DNA of 64,000 nt, taken from assembly GCF_010729895.1 (NCBI RefSeq), contig NZ_AP022612.1, positions 4,774,001 through 4,838,000 on the forward strand, in the 5' to 3' direction. This DNA comes from Mycolicibacterium confluentis (GTDB lineage Bacteria; Actinomycetota; Actinomycetes; Mycobacteriales; Mycobacteriaceae). A program made the translations under genes and the position numbers. Shown here piece after piece: positions 1-8,826 of this stretch; within the stretch, counting starts at the first letter, position 1, and each line of letters opens with the position of its first letter. The notes beneath the pieces are model-generated. The model was given only the letters and a program-made list of their open reading frames with translations. It had not been told where the DNA came from and did no database searches.

Positions 1-480
1 ACCCAGCGTGCAGGCATGCCCGGCGGCCAGGGATTCGGCCGCCACCCGGGCGCTGAGGTCCACATGGTCGGGAAGGGCTGTGAAGAACTCCCGGATGTTC
101 TTCACGTGCGCGGGTCCGGCCTGACCATCGGCGACGGCGGCGGCCAGGTTGGGCATGACCGGTTCCAACACCTCACCGGTCAGAGTCCGGCGCGGTCCCA
201 GCACCTCGGCGTCGGCGACGCGCTGGCGGGCCTCCTCGGCGGTGATCCGCAGTCGGTGGGTCAGGACCTTGGTGACCTTGTCCCCGCCCAGTTCGTCCGG
301 ACTGCACTCCTGCAGCCGGGCCACCAGTTTGTGGTCGACGGCGGCATCAGCCCAGGTGATCTTCTGCAGGCGTTCCATCACCGTCAGCACCTGCAGTGCG
401 GAGAGGTCATCGACGGACGCAGCGGCGAGGCGGGCGTGGACGCCCTCCAGCTCTGAGAGCAGGTCGGCCACCGAAGTCAT
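1..480 (-). CDS. DUF222 / 13E12-repeat family protein, N-terminal part (runs off the window)
   Basis: Reading the minus strand from an ATG at 480 gives 160 codons with no stop up to the window edge, starting MTSVADLLSELEGVHARLAA. The Asp-Leu-Ser-Ala-Leu segment, the Ala-Asp-Ala-Ala-Val-Asp-His-Lys-Leu segment and the later Gly-Pro-Ala-His-Val-Lys are typical of the DUF222 domain of mycobacterial 13E12-repeat proteins, which usually end in an HNH nuclease domain; that part lies outside the window. The function of the family is poorly known. A perfect SOS box sits two bases before the start codon, so expression is probably LexA-controlled, as known for several 13E12 genes of M. tuberculosis. 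A downstream GTG (codon 4) is a possible alternative start. The gene is incomplete only because the window ends. Confidence 0.85.
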   Translation of the reverse strand, partial: MTSVADLLSELEGVHARLAAASVDDLSALQVLTVMERLQKITWADAAVDHKLVARLQECSPDELGGDKVTKVLTHRLRITAEEARQRVADAEVLGPRRTLTGEVLEPVMPNLAAAVADGQAGPAHVKNIREFFTALPDHVDLSARVAAESLAAGHACTLG

Positions 481-482
481 AA

Positions 483-498
483 TCGAACACTAGTTCGA
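483..498. promoter_or_regulatory. Perfect mycobacterial SOS (LexA) box
   Basis: TCGAAC-ACTA-GTTCGA matches the mycobacterial LexA consensus TCGAAC-N4-GTTCGA at all twelve fixed positions. It ends two bases before the ATG of the DUF222 gene, which leaves no room for a Shine-Dalgarno sequence. The transcript is therefore probably leaderless or the true start is slightly downstream. Confidence 0.85.
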
Positions 499-551
499 AC
501 CACCGACAAAAACGCAGATGTGACACGAGAAACCAAAGAGACAGAAGGGAT

Positions 552-1202
552 TCAGGCCCACGGCGTTGGAGCCGGTGTCGCGACCGCCTCCTGTGGCGAA
601 ATCGAAGTTCGGTCCGGACCGGCGGCCCGACGCTCGCGAGCAAGCACCATCGACCGCAGCAACATCATCGGGACGAGCCCCAATACCAACGTCATGGCCC
701 CAACCCCGATCACGACTCCGACACCACCGTCGGCGTCATTGATCGCGGTGAATGACCCAAAGAAGGTGAAAACGCAGAGACAGGCCCACGCGAACACCAC
801 GTAGTAGAGGACTCGGAGCACTCTGGCGGCACGGGACCGCAGATGCCTCCTCAACAGCACCTCATCCAACACGCTCCGCCGAGCATGATCGATCGCTTTC
901 AGTGCGCTCTTTTCAAGCTGCTCCTCCGGTTGCTGGCTGAGGGCTTGCGCACGCGCAATTGAATCGAGCGCCGCCGTGATGATCGCATAAGCCCGCTCGC
1001 GCGCCGGGTCCCCACTCAGATTCTCCAAAAGCGGTTGCACGGCGGCGATCTGGTTGTGTGCCATTTCGACGATCCTTCCGCGGCGAACCTCCAGATCCCG
1101 CTCGCTTCGGATTCTTTCCAGAGCAATCCCGCCCGCCGTGACCAAGCCAGTGACGATCGGGACTGAAAGCGCCTTCACCACCTCAAGGGATTCGGTGTTC
1201 AC
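552..1202 (-). CDS. Hypothetical membrane protein with central helical domain
   Basis: 216 aa, no family recognised. Residues about 9-28 form one hydrophobic segment (ALSVPIVTGLVTAGGIALER). A charged, Arg/Glu-rich, probably helical region follows (about 30-125). Two hydrophobic segments lie near 132-152 and 160-185, separated by a short Asp-rich loop. The tail is Arg-rich and ends in a low-complexity Ala/Pro/Thr stretch. The predicted topology is a membrane-anchored protein with a cytosolic helical domain. It stands alone between the DUF222 gene and the fructosamine-kinase-like gene, all on the minus strand, with gaps of about 70 bases on both sides, so it is probably its own unit. No catalytic motif is visible. 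Confidence 0.55.
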   Translation of the reverse strand: MNTESLEVVKALSVPIVTGLVTAGGIALERIRSERDLEVRRGRIVEMAHNQIAAVQPLLENLSGDPARERAYAIITAALDSIARAQALSQQPEEQLEKSALKAIDHARRSVLDEVLLRRHLRSRAARVLRVLYYVVFAWACLCVFTFFGSFTAINDADGGVGVVIGVGAMTLVLGLVPMMLLRSMVLARERRAAGPDRTSISPQEAVATPAPTPWA

Positions 1203-1274
1203 GCTGCACCTCCGCTACTGCTGGCGTACAGAACCAGTGTCGCCAGCCCCGTGCCTGATCACCCGCGTAGTCGG

Positions 1275-2051
1275 CTACCCCAGATCCGCGCTGCCGAGTG
1301 CCCGCCTCGCCGCAGCGTGCGTCTGCTGCGCATACCCGACACCGAACAACACCACGTGAGCGAGCAACGGATACAGCTGATGAAGTGCGATTCGATCGCG
1401 CCAGCCCGGTCGCAGCGGGTGCGCGCTTTGATACCCGTCGACAATCTCGCTCAGATAGGGGCATCCGAACAGGTGAAGCATCGCCAGATCGGTCTCGCGG
1501 TGGCCGCCGCAGGCTGCCGGGTCGATCAGCACCACCCCGTCACCCGTCCACATCAGGTTGCCGCTCCACAGGTCCCCATGCAGCCGGGAGGGTGTGTCCT
1601 CATCATCGAACTCACCTGCACGACAGCGCGTTATGACGTCGCTGATGTCCCGCGCCGCGCTGTCCGTGAGTACAGGGTGCGCGCGCTCGAGAATCGGAGC
1701 CAGACGCTCGTCGGCGTAGAACCGACCCCACGTGTCATGTACCGCGAAGGTGATGGGCAGCGGATGACTCAACGGTCCGAAGTAACCCGGGCCGGACCAA
1801 CCCTCGGGCGGCGAGCCCCAGCCGTCGGCGCCGGCGTCGTGTGTCCTCGCCAATGCCCCGCCGAACTCGGAAGCGGCTTCGCGGGTCGGAGACACGGACT
1901 CCAGACGACGAAGCGTGAGGCTGATGTCGTCGTGTCCCAGCACCTCGACACACAACGCCCCTCCTGACACCGAAAGCCATTGCAGACCAGCGGCTTCGCA
2001 GGCGAAGAACCCCGGCGGTGCAGTGAGGCTGCGCTTGACGAATGTCTCCAT
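1275..2051 (-). CDS. Fructosamine kinase family protein (FN3K-like)
   Basis: 258 aa from the chosen ATG at 2051; the frame stays open 13 codons further, but METFVKRSLTAPPGFFACEA matches the usual N-terminus of the family. The kinase-like core is visible: HGDLWSGN (about 158-165, catalytic loop) and the following LIDPAACGGHRETDLAM (about 175-191, metal-binding DP and family signature). These fit the bacterial fructosamine-3-kinase/ketosamine kinase family (PF03881), which phosphorylates sugar-amine adducts and is thought to repair glycated proteins or use Amadori compounds. The substrate here is unknown. A strong hairpin terminator (2069-2104) separates it from the upstream paralogue-1 gene, so it should have its own promoter within a short space or depend on read-through. 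Confidence 0.8.
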   Translation of the reverse strand: METFVKRSLTAPPGFFACEAAGLQWLSVSGGALCVEVLGHDDISLTLRRLESVSPTREAASEFGGALARTHDAGADGWGSPPEGWSGPGYFGPLSHPLPITFAVHDTWGRFYADERLAPILERAHPVLTDSAARDISDVITRCRAGEFDDEDTPSRLHGDLWSGNLMWTGDGVVLIDPAACGGHRETDLAMLHLFGCPYLSEIVDGYQSAHPLRPGWRDRIALHQLYPLLAHVVLFGVGYAQQTHAAARRALGSADLG

Positions 2052-2068
2052 GATCCAAGTATGAAACG

Positions 2069-2104
2069 CGAGAGCCCCTGCGGTGTGCACCGCAGGGGAT
2101 CTCG
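2069..2104 (-). terminator. Hairpin terminator of PE-PPE-like paralogue 1
   Basis: Perfect 10-bp arms CCCCTGCGGT (2075-2084) and ACCGCAGGGG (2089-2098) with a 4-base loop, extended after one G-A mismatch by CGAGA/TCTCG. It lies 11 bases past the stop of the 2115-5075 gene. No long U-tract follows, which is usual for mycobacteria. Confidence 0.7.
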
Positions 2105-2114
2105 TGCTGGCTGA

Positions 2115-5075
2115 TCACTCAGCGGTTTCGGACTTCTGCTTCTTCTTCGGCGTGACGGCCTTCTTCACCTTGTCGACGGCTTTGTCCACGGCCTTCTTCA
2201 CGTCGGCTCCGGCCTTCTTGATACCGGCCTCGGCCTTCTTCACCGCGTCCTTGACCGGCGTCTTGCGGGCGGAGTCGGAACCGTCCGACAACGCGAGTTT
2301 GTCCTTGCCGCCAGCCTTCTCGAGACGATCCCGCAGGTCGTTGGCAAAGGCCGTCGCCCGCGCTGAAAGCTCATCGGCGCGGTCCTTGACCGCCTTGGCC
2401 GCCTTACCGACCTCACGCTGACCCGCTGCGAGCTGCGTCTGCTGTTCACCGAAGGAAGGCTGCCGAAGTTCCTTCGGCAGCTTCGGTTCCACGGCCCCCA
2501 CCACGCCGGTGAGGAACTTGCTGACACCCTTGCCGACTTCGGAGCTGACCTTGGTGATTGCGTTACCGACCACAGGCACGGACTTCTCCCACGCCTCCTT
2601 CAGTTCGGCCGGCAGCGTCACGTTGAGCGCACCGAGAAGCTTCTCCACCTGCCCCAGGAAGCGACCGTTTATGTCGGTGATCTCGGCGCCGATGCCAGCC
2701 CCCAGGATGCTGATGACGTCACCGGCCAGCTGAGCCTTCTGGGCGCGGGTCATCGTCTGGGTGCCGAACAGGGTCGGGACGTGCATCTGATCCAGCGTTC
2801 GGTCGTAGGTGATGGTGCCGTCGGCCTCCACCACACGCTCCCAGTCCGTGTACGAGACGTTGGTCAACGTCTTCAACAGCGGCTCAAGCGCGTCGGCCAG
2901 CGGGGTGTTGATGTCTGTCCCGGTTGCGGTGCCGAGCGCGCCGGCCACGAGTCGGATCGGTGAGAGCAGCGGCAACTCGTCGAGGGTGACGGTGCCGTAG
3001 ATGGTGCCGTCGGGACCCGTGTAGCTGTTGAAGTCCAGTCCGCTGTCCTCGTAGTTGACCAGCGCCGACGCCAAGTTCACCGCCAGCAGCGCCGCAACCG
3101 CCGAGTTCGCCCACGCCACCGGGCTTGCCGTCACCGGAGCATCGGAGAGCAGGTCGTACTCCCAGGTCAGATCGGTCTTGATGGTAATCACCATGGGCTT
3201 GCCGTCGGCACTCTCCATGACCGCCACCAGATTGCCGAGGTCATCGAGTTGGATGTTCGGCGCCCCACCCTCACCGAGCAGCAGCTTGGCGATGTCCAGG
3301 CCCTCCAGCCCCTCCGGCAGCACATTCTGGCTGTCCGGAGACACCGGATTGACGCCGGTGAGCTCCTGATAGATCGGCGCGAAGCGGGCGTACAGACCGC
3401 CGTTGGCGCGCCCCGGATTACGCAGCAGCGTCAGCGTGAACAGATGAAGGTCGATCACCCCACCCGGAATCTCGGTGTACGCCGGGTAGCGCGGACTGCC
3501 GTCCGGATTGGTCGGCACGCCCGGGAAGTTCAGGTCGCCGGGCAGCGGGTAGGACGTGATGATCTCGTCGATACCCCCGTCGCCGACGGTGTGGTTCACC
3601 TCCTGCACCACGGGATTGCCGTTCGCGTCGGTGGTGATCTTGATGTAACGGCCGTCGGTCTGCGGTTCGCCGGCCTTGATCTCGCCGGAGGTCACCGCGT
3701 CGATGAACTTCTGGTAGGCCAGGCCGGCAGTGATGGCCCCGTCGCCGTAGCCGATCAGATTGGTGTTGTAGATGTAGGTGGTCCAATTGAGCAGGGGCGC
3801 AAGGAATCCCAGGTCACCGGACAGGTAGTACGCCAGATCACGCGTGGACAGTCCAGTCAGCGCGCTCAAATTCTCCAGATCGAGGTCCCCGCTGAGCAGC
3901 GCGGAGAGGTCCAGGTCCTGCAATCCGGTGATGTCATTGGTCGGTGACACCCACTGGCCGAAGGTGTTGGTGGTCCAACCGCCGGGGATCCAGCCCTCAA
4001 CGGGTTGCGTCTCGTAGATCTGCTTCGGGATGCTCGGGTCGACGGCGTCTTCGGCGCGCTGTTCCCAGCTCTCGCCGGGCAGGCTGAACTTAGTGCGGTC
4101 GAACGAATACTCGTAGGTGCCAGCGTTGATTGGCTTGACAACGTTACTCTTCAGCCAGTCATAGGCGAGTCCCGCGGTACCAGAAGGCCTCGTAACGCCA
4201 AGCGCCGCAAGAGGGTCGTTAATGACCACAGGGTATGTGCCCGTGTACTCACCGGTTTCGAGAAATGCGTCGAGTTTGGCTGGGTCGTTCTTAAACGGGT
4301 TGTCGATGGTGACCGTCGTCTCGATGGGGCTGGTCACCGGCTTGCCGAAGATCTTCTGATTCGACCAACTGCCGAAGATGCTCGCCAGGCTGAATTTGGT
4401 GATGACGATCGAATACTCCTTCTTCCACCAATCCGGCTCTGTCACCGTGTAGGAGAACGTGACGTTGATCGTGTCCGCCGCGAGGACCTTGTCCTTGTCC
4501 GCCTTGATGACCTCTGCGAGCGCCGCCTCGTACGCCTCTTGATACTCCGGGTTGTCGACCAGCACCTGCTGAGTGCCGGTCTGCCCCCACGTCCGCGGCG
4601 TGTAGTACTGATCGTTGCCTGGATTCTGCAGTTCACCGAGATCCATCTGGCCCAGCAGAGCGGCGAAGTCGCCGGCGGTCAGATCCTCAAGATCGATGTC
4701 GCTCAGGTCCAGGCCACCCAGATTCGGGTTGTACCACTGCACCCAGGTCGGGTTGAGATCAACGCCGCCGGTGCCCCAGCCGACCAGGGTGAAATCCGGG
4801 TTTTCCCGATCTTTGACGATGTTGTTGTAGATCGTCTCGGCGTCATTCTCGACGTTGTTGACACCCAGCCAGTCCGGCGCCCCGACGATGTAGGTCGCGG
4901 CGTCCGCTGTGAACGGTGCGACGCTGACAGCCATCGCGCTGGCCAAGGCCACACCACTCAGTGCGACCTTCGTGGCATTCCCCTTCAGCACGGTTGCTGT
5001 GGCCGCCGCACTCCCTGCGTCCTTCTTCGCCCGCGCCCGACGCTGCCTACGATTTCCCAGATCTCCGTTGACCAC
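2115..5075 (-). CDS. Exported PE-PPE-like pseudo-hydrolase, paralogue 1 (with large insertion and Lys-rich tail)
   Basis: 986 aa, GTG start. An Arg/Lys-rich N-region and hydrophobic stretch end in ADA-A near residue 59, a likely signal peptide. The C-terminal two thirds resemble the PE-PPE (PF08237) alpha/beta hydrolase domain: GYGDGA (442-447) stands where that family has GYSQGA, so the nucleophile Ser is Gly. NPGRANGGL (553-561), YDLLSDAP (640-647) and LPLLSPIR (701-708) match other conserved blocks, and the usual His after the Asp block is not seen. Compared with its neighbours it has about 200 extra residues between signal and domain, including two Leu/Asp-rich stretches (about 120-150 and 383-422). 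Residues about 940-982 are Lys/Ala repeats of histone-H1 type. A hydrolase is unlikely; a structural or binding role in the envelope is inference. Confidence 0.7.
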   Translation of the reverse strand: MVNGDLGNRRQRRARAKKDAGSAAATATVLKGNATKVALSGVALASAMAVSVAPFTADAATYIVGAPDWLGVNNVENDAETIYNNIVKDRENPDFTLVGWGTGGVDLNPTWVQWYNPNLGGLDLSDIDLEDLTAGDFAALLGQMDLGELQNPGNDQYYTPRTWGQTGTQQVLVDNPEYQEAYEAALAEVIKADKDKVLAADTINVTFSYTVTEPDWWKKEYSIVITKFSLASIFGSWSNQKIFGKPVTSPIETTVTIDNPFKNDPAKLDAFLETGEYTGTYPVVINDPLAALGVTRPSGTAGLAYDWLKSNVVKPINAGTYEYSFDRTKFSLPGESWEQRAEDAVDPSIPKQIYETQPVEGWIPGGWTTNTFGQWVSPTNDITGLQDLDLSALLSGDLDLENLSALTGLSTRDLAYYLSGDLGFLAPLLNWTTYIYNTNLIGYGDGAITAGLAYQKFIDAVTSGEIKAGEPQTDGRYIKITTDANGNPVVQEVNHTVGDGGIDEIITSYPLPGDLNFPGVPTNPDGSPRYPAYTEIPGGVIDLHLFTLTLLRNPGRANGGLYARFAPIYQELTGVNPVSPDSQNVLPEGLEGLDIAKLLLGEGGAPNIQLDDLGNLVAVMESADGKPMVITIKTDLTWEYDLLSDAPVTASPVAWANSAVAALLAVNLASALVNYEDSGLDFNSYTGPDGTIYGTVTLDELPLLSPIRLVAGALGTATGTDINTPLADALEPLLKTLTNVSYTDWERVVEADGTITYDRTLDQMHVPTLFGTQTMTRAQKAQLAGDVISILGAGIGAEITDINGRFLGQVEKLLGALNVTLPAELKEAWEKSVPVVGNAITKVSSEVGKGVSKFLTGVVGAVEPKLPKELRQPSFGEQQTQLAAGQREVGKAAKAVKDRADELSARATAFANDLRDRLEKAGGKDKLALSDGSDSARKTPVKDAVKKAEAGIKKAGADVKKAVDKAVDKVKKAVTPKKKQKSETAE

Positions 5076-5087
5076 AGCCCCCCCGCC

Positions 5088-5106
5088 TTTCTCAGTTAGT
5101 TCTCAG
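5088..5106. promoter_or_regulatory. 11-bp-period direct repeat upstream of paralogue 1
   Basis: TTCTCAG occurs at 5089-5095 and again at 5100-5106, exactly 11 bases apart, 13 to 31 bases before the GTG at 5075. The same arrangement is found before the three other paralogues, which suggests an OmpR/PhoB-type response-regulator site. Confidence 0.45.
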
Positions 5107-5624
5107 CTTGTGCCAGGGACGCTAACACTCGATTGACGCGTGTGCATATTTTCCAACCTTCAGCGTTAAGGGATGTTTGAGTTTTCAAGCTAATCGTCAT
5201 GGCAAACGCCACCCGCTACAAACCAGGTCTTTGAGAACCCGCAATAACTTCACGGGCTCCCACAGTTCGCCGAAGTGGAACAGGACGGCGGAATTGCCAC
5301 AACAACCGCGCTTTCCCCCGCTGGCTATCTATTCGCTCAGATAACCGCAGACTGTTGAAAACGCAACATTCAGCAGCCATAACGGCGCGACGGCACTCGA
5401 TCACAGATTGATCAGCTAATGCACGTAGCGAGCGTTTGTAGCAACATTCGTCTCAGATCGCGCCATCCAGATGTTTGCGAATGCACGACGCCCCAGGGCA
5501 GCAGTTGGAACGAAATGGCACCATCAGTGACCGCAGATGAGAAAATCACAGAATCCCGACACCCACCGCCGGGATCGTCGCCGAGCGTCGCTGAGGACCG
5601 CTCAAATTTAAACTGGCAAGATTG
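5107..5624. other. Intergenic region without convincing gene
   Basis: About 520 bases of lower GC than the flanking genes. It must hold the promoter of paralogue 1. Short open frames on both strands (for example 5216-5404 and 5419-5628) have no ribosome binding site, atypical composition and no recognisable motif. I see no RNA gene or repeat beyond the direct repeat at 5088-5106. Confidence 0.5.
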
Positions 5625-6368
5625 CTAGCTCAGCCACTCCACGAACTGAGCAGAACTGATCACCGGGGCGAAGAAGTTGTTGATCCGCTCAAATGCGGCG
5701 GGCTCCTGATCGGGCCGGACGGCGCCCGTCGCGTCACCGATGACAATCGGCAGCAGGCCATGGTCGCGCGCCGCACGGGCGTTGCCCTCCACGCACCAAT
5801 CCAGGTGGATGCCCGTGATCACGACCACCTCGACTTTCTGCCTGGCCAACGCCCCGGGAAGGTCGGTGCCGACAAAGGCTGTCTGCAGTGCCTTCTCATA
5901 GAACTCGTTGTCTCCGGGCTCTACCAATTCACGAAGCTCACCGACAAGCTCGTTGTCCCAGGCGATCTGCTCCGGCGTGGCGTCCAGATGACCGGTCCAC
6001 CCGGCATACTGCACGCGATCGAAGTCCGTCTGCGGGTACTCGTCGCGGAACACGGTGTAGCCAATCCAGTTGAAGGATCGGAAGTTCGGTGCCTTCCGTG
6101 CGGCTTGGACGGACTTCACTGTCGCCTCAAGGCTTCCGCGCAGTGCGTGCCCTTCCGCGTACTGCACGCCGCCGGGCTTGTACAGCGAGTTCGACTGGCT
6201 GATCGACAGAAACGCTGCCGGGCGCGAGAGGATCTCGCGGAAGTCCAACTGCTGCCACTGCGGAGCCAGCGGCGGAATGGACGCGACGTTCGAGGCGGGA
6301 AGGTCCGCATCGAGGACGACCGGTTCCAGCGGGGTGGTGCGAGCGGCGGTGTCAGAGACGGCGGTCAT
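5625..6368 (-). CDS. Isochorismatase-like cysteine hydrolase, lacking the usual N-terminal Asp
   Basis: 247 aa from the ATG at 6368 (MTAVSD); an in-frame ATG eight codons upstream is also possible. The C-terminal half has the family signature: a catalytic Lys region (EKALQTAFVGTDL) and TGIHLDWCVEGNARAARDHG with the putative nucleophile Cys, then the IGDATGA segment. In most members the third triad residue is Asp in a V-D-M-Q motif near the N-terminus; here the corresponding strand reads AAFLSISQSN, so Asp appears replaced by Ser. The substrate could be an amide such as nicotinamide or a ureido compound, or activity may be altered. It sits inside the paralogue array between copies 1 and 2, same strand, after the terminator at 6424-6462, so it needs its own promoter. 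Confidence 0.75.
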   Translation of the reverse strand: MTAVSDTAARTTPLEPVVLDADLPASNVASIPPLAPQWQQLDFREILSRPAAFLSISQSNSLYKPGGVQYAEGHALRGSLEATVKSVQAARKAPNFRSFNWIGYTVFRDEYPQTDFDRVQYAGWTGHLDATPEQIAWDNELVGELRELVEPGDNEFYEKALQTAFVGTDLPGALARQKVEVVVITGIHLDWCVEGNARAARDHGLLPIVIGDATGAVRPDQEPAAFERINNFFAPVISSAQFVEWLS

Positions 6369-6423
6369 GCCGCGATCATTCCTGACCGGCAACGACGTGC
6401 CGAGTCTTGTATTCGTGCAGATT

Positions 6424-6462
6424 CGAAAGAGGGCCCCGCCGCAACGGCGGGGCCCTCTTTCG
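6424..6462 (-). terminator. Strong hairpin terminator of paralogue 2
   Basis: Perfect 17-bp inverted repeat: CGAAAGAGGGCCCCGCC (6424-6440) and its complement (6446-6462) around a 5-base loop, eight bases after the stop of the 6471-8819 gene. The outer arms provide a short U-rich end on either strand. It insulates the isochorismatase-like gene from paralogue 2. Confidence 0.85.
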
Positions 6463-6470
6463 TCAACCTG

Positions 6471-8819
6471 TTATTCAGTGTCGTTCTGCGGCGCCTTCTT
6501 CGGCGGGGTCAGGGCCTTGCGCACCTTCTCACCGGCCTTGTCGACGGCCGCCTTGACCTTGGCGCCCGCCTTCTCGACGCGCTTCTTGGCGTCATCACCG
6601 GCCTGCTCCGCACGCTTCTTGGCCTCGTCGCCGGCCTTCTTGAGCTCAGCCCGCACCTTCTGCAGGGAATCTTTGAGCTTGGCCTTCTCGGCCGCTCCCG
6701 GCTTCACCCCTGAATCGTCGAACGACGGCAACAGCGCGCGGGGATCCTCGAAGCGGTCACGCAGTTCATGGGCGGCGTCCCGCGCCTCGACCAGGGCCTT
6801 GCCGACCTGCTTCTGCACATCGGCGATCTGTGCCTGGGTGGGAGGAGGCGGCAGGGCAGGCAACTGGGCATCGATTTCACGGACATACTTCGTCACGCCG
6901 TCGCCAATCTCCTTGGCCCGCTCCGTGATCGAGGTACCCACCGCAGCGAGGGACTGGTTCAGCTCCTCCTTCTGCGCAGCAGTCAGTTCGATGTTGAGCG
7001 CCTTGGCGAGTTCGGCTGCCGCCACCGGAAGCACCTCGTTCAATTCGGTGCCCACGCCGCGACCCAGCGCGGTGATCAGGTCACCGGCCAGGTAGGCCGC
7101 CTGCTCGCGGGTGAGCGTCGGCGTGCCGAACAGCGTTGGGACCCCCGCCTGGTCGAGCGTTCTGGTCCAGGTGCCGTCCTCATTGCGAACCACGTCGGTG
7201 TAGGCGCTGTTGACCAGGATCTTCAGCATCGGCTCAAGCGCATCCGCAATCGGAGTATTGATCGAGTTCGGGTTCTGGTTCTGCAACGTGCCCAACAACT
7301 GTGCGGGAAGCCGCAGCGGAGCCAGCAGCGGCAGTTGGTTGACCGGGATGGTGTAGTAGATCGTCCCGTCGGGTCCAACGTGGCCGCCGTCACCGAGGTC
7401 GTCGAGGTCGACACCGGTGAGCAGATTGGTCAGCATCAGCGCCGAGGCCACCGAGTTGGCCCACGCGATCGGGTTGGCGGTCGCCGGTGCGTCGGAGAGC
7501 AGGTCGTACTGCCATCCGACATCCGCCTTGAGGGTGACGACAATCGGCTTGCCATCGGCGTTTTCGAGAACCGCCTGCAGATTGCCGAGTTCGTCGAGGC
7601 TGAGGTTACTGGTGTCGCCCTTCAGCAGGTTCGTCAGCAGCGCCGGATCGACACCCTCGGGCAGCACGTCTTGGCGGTCCGGGCTGACCGGGTTGACTCC
7701 AGTGAGCTCTTGGTAGATCGGCGCGAAGCGCGCATACAGTCCGCCGTTCGCCCGCCCCGGGTTGCGCAGCAGCACCAGGGACAACACCGTCATGTCGAGA
7801 ACACCTCCGCCCTGGGCGGATTCGTAGGCCGGCGGCTGGCCCGAGCCTGGGTACACGATGTCGGGCAGATCGGTCGGATCGTTGGTCTCTTGGACGGTGA
7901 TCAGGGTGACCTGGCCCTGCGCGTCGACGAACACGATCTTGCGGGGTCCGGTCAGCGCCCCACCAACGGTGTACGGGTCGTAGCCCTCATGGGTCTCACC
8001 GTTGACGCTGTCGATGAACGCCTGGTACGCCTGCCCCGCGGCGATGGCACCGTCGCCGTACGCGATGAGGTTCACATTGCTCAGGTACGCCGTCCAGTTC
8101 AGAAGCGGTGCGAGCGCACTCAGGTCACTGTTCTGCAGAACGTAGGCGGCATAGGCCAATTGCCCGGCGGTCGGAAGATCATCGATGTCGGTGCCCGTGA
8201 CCCACTGCCCCGCGGTGACCGTGGTCCAGTAGCCGTCCTCGATGACGCCGAAGTCCGGCACCGTGATGCTGATGTTGATCATCTTGGGGATGTCTTTGAC
8301 AGCGTTCGACGCATCCTGTGCCGCCTTCTGCTGAGCGATCGGACGAGCCTTGTTCTCTGCGCAGCTCCGTCCGCAGTTCCAACTCAGCGCCTTCACCGTC
8401 TCCGCGGCAAAGTGCGCCGCGTAGGCCGCGTTGTAAGCCACGTCATAGGCAGGCTGGTAGGCCGGGTTCACACCCTGGTAGGTCTCGACGTGCGAACCGG
8501 TCTGCCCGACCTCGGGCAGCGTGTACTCCGGCACTCCGTCGACCCAACGCACCCAGACCGGGCGCAGGTCGACCCCACCGGTCCCCCACCCGATCAGCGG
8601 GTTCTTGTCCTTCGCCGCGACGATCGCGTCGTTGATCGCGACCGCGTCAGACGGCAGAACCGATCCGTCGCCGATGGGCAGCCAGTCGGGGAAGCCCACG
8701 AAATAGGTCTCTGTCGACGCCGCGTTCGCCGCGATCGGCGTCAGGCCGACAGCGACGGCCGACATCGACGCCGCACCCGCGAGTGCCAGCCTTTTCATGC
8801 GCGATCTCCGGTGTGACAT
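6471..8819 (-). CDS. Exported PE-PPE-like pseudo-hydrolase, paralogue 2
   Basis: 782 aa. A basic start (MSHRRSRMKR) and hydrophobic core end in ANA-A near residue 33: a clear signal peptide. An ATG at codon 8 with GGAG nine bases before it is an equally good start. Diverged PE-PPE domain: AYGDGA (253-258) replaces GYSQGA, so the nucleophile Ser is Gly; NPGRANGG (353-360), YDLLSDAP (438-445) and LPLLAPLR (496-503) are conserved. This copy alone keeps a His (480) near the position of the catalytic His. A Cys pair (149, 153) could form a disulphide outside the cell. Residues about 714-776 are Lys/Ala/Glu-rich repeats (KKAGDEAKKRAEQAGDDAKK) predicted to be one long amphipathic helix. It has its own terminator and an 11-bp direct repeat upstream. 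Function unknown. Confidence 0.72.
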   Translation of the reverse strand: MSHRRSRMKRLALAGAASMSAVAVGLTPIAANAASTETYFVGFPDWLPIGDGSVLPSDAVAINDAIVAAKDKNPLIGWGTGGVDLRPVWVRWVDGVPEYTLPEVGQTGSHVETYQGVNPAYQPAYDVAYNAAYAAHFAAETVKALSWNCGRSCAENKARPIAQQKAAQDASNAVKDIPKMINISITVPDFGVIEDGYWTTVTAGQWVTGTDIDDLPTAGQLAYAAYVLQNSDLSALAPLLNWTAYLSNVNLIAYGDGAIAAGQAYQAFIDSVNGETHEGYDPYTVGGALTGPRKIVFVDAQGQVTLITVQETNDPTDLPDIVYPGSGQPPAYESAQGGGVLDMTVLSLVLLRNPGRANGGLYARFAPIYQELTGVNPVSPDRQDVLPEGVDPALLTNLLKGDTSNLSLDELGNLQAVLENADGKPIVVTLKADVGWQYDLLSDAPATANPIAWANSVASALMLTNLLTGVDLDDLGDGGHVGPDGTIYYTIPVNQLPLLAPLRLPAQLLGTLQNQNPNSINTPIADALEPMLKILVNSAYTDVVRNEDGTWTRTLDQAGVPTLFGTPTLTREQAAYLAGDLITALGRGVGTELNEVLPVAAAELAKALNIELTAAQKEELNQSLAAVGTSITERAKEIGDGVTKYVREIDAQLPALPPPPTQAQIADVQKQVGKALVEARDAAHELRDRFEDPRALLPSFDDSGVKPGAAEKAKLKDSLQKVRAELKKAGDEAKKRAEQAGDDAKKRVEKAGAKVKAAVDKAGEKVRKALTPPKKAPQNDTE

Positions 8820-8826
8820 GCCGCCC

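Noticed and set aside
4005..5099. Long plus-strand frames opposite the paralogues (for example 364 aa here and 682 aa at 6768-8816)
   Set aside because: Antisense shadows: the minus-strand products have signal peptides and conserved paralogue motifs, while these have none.
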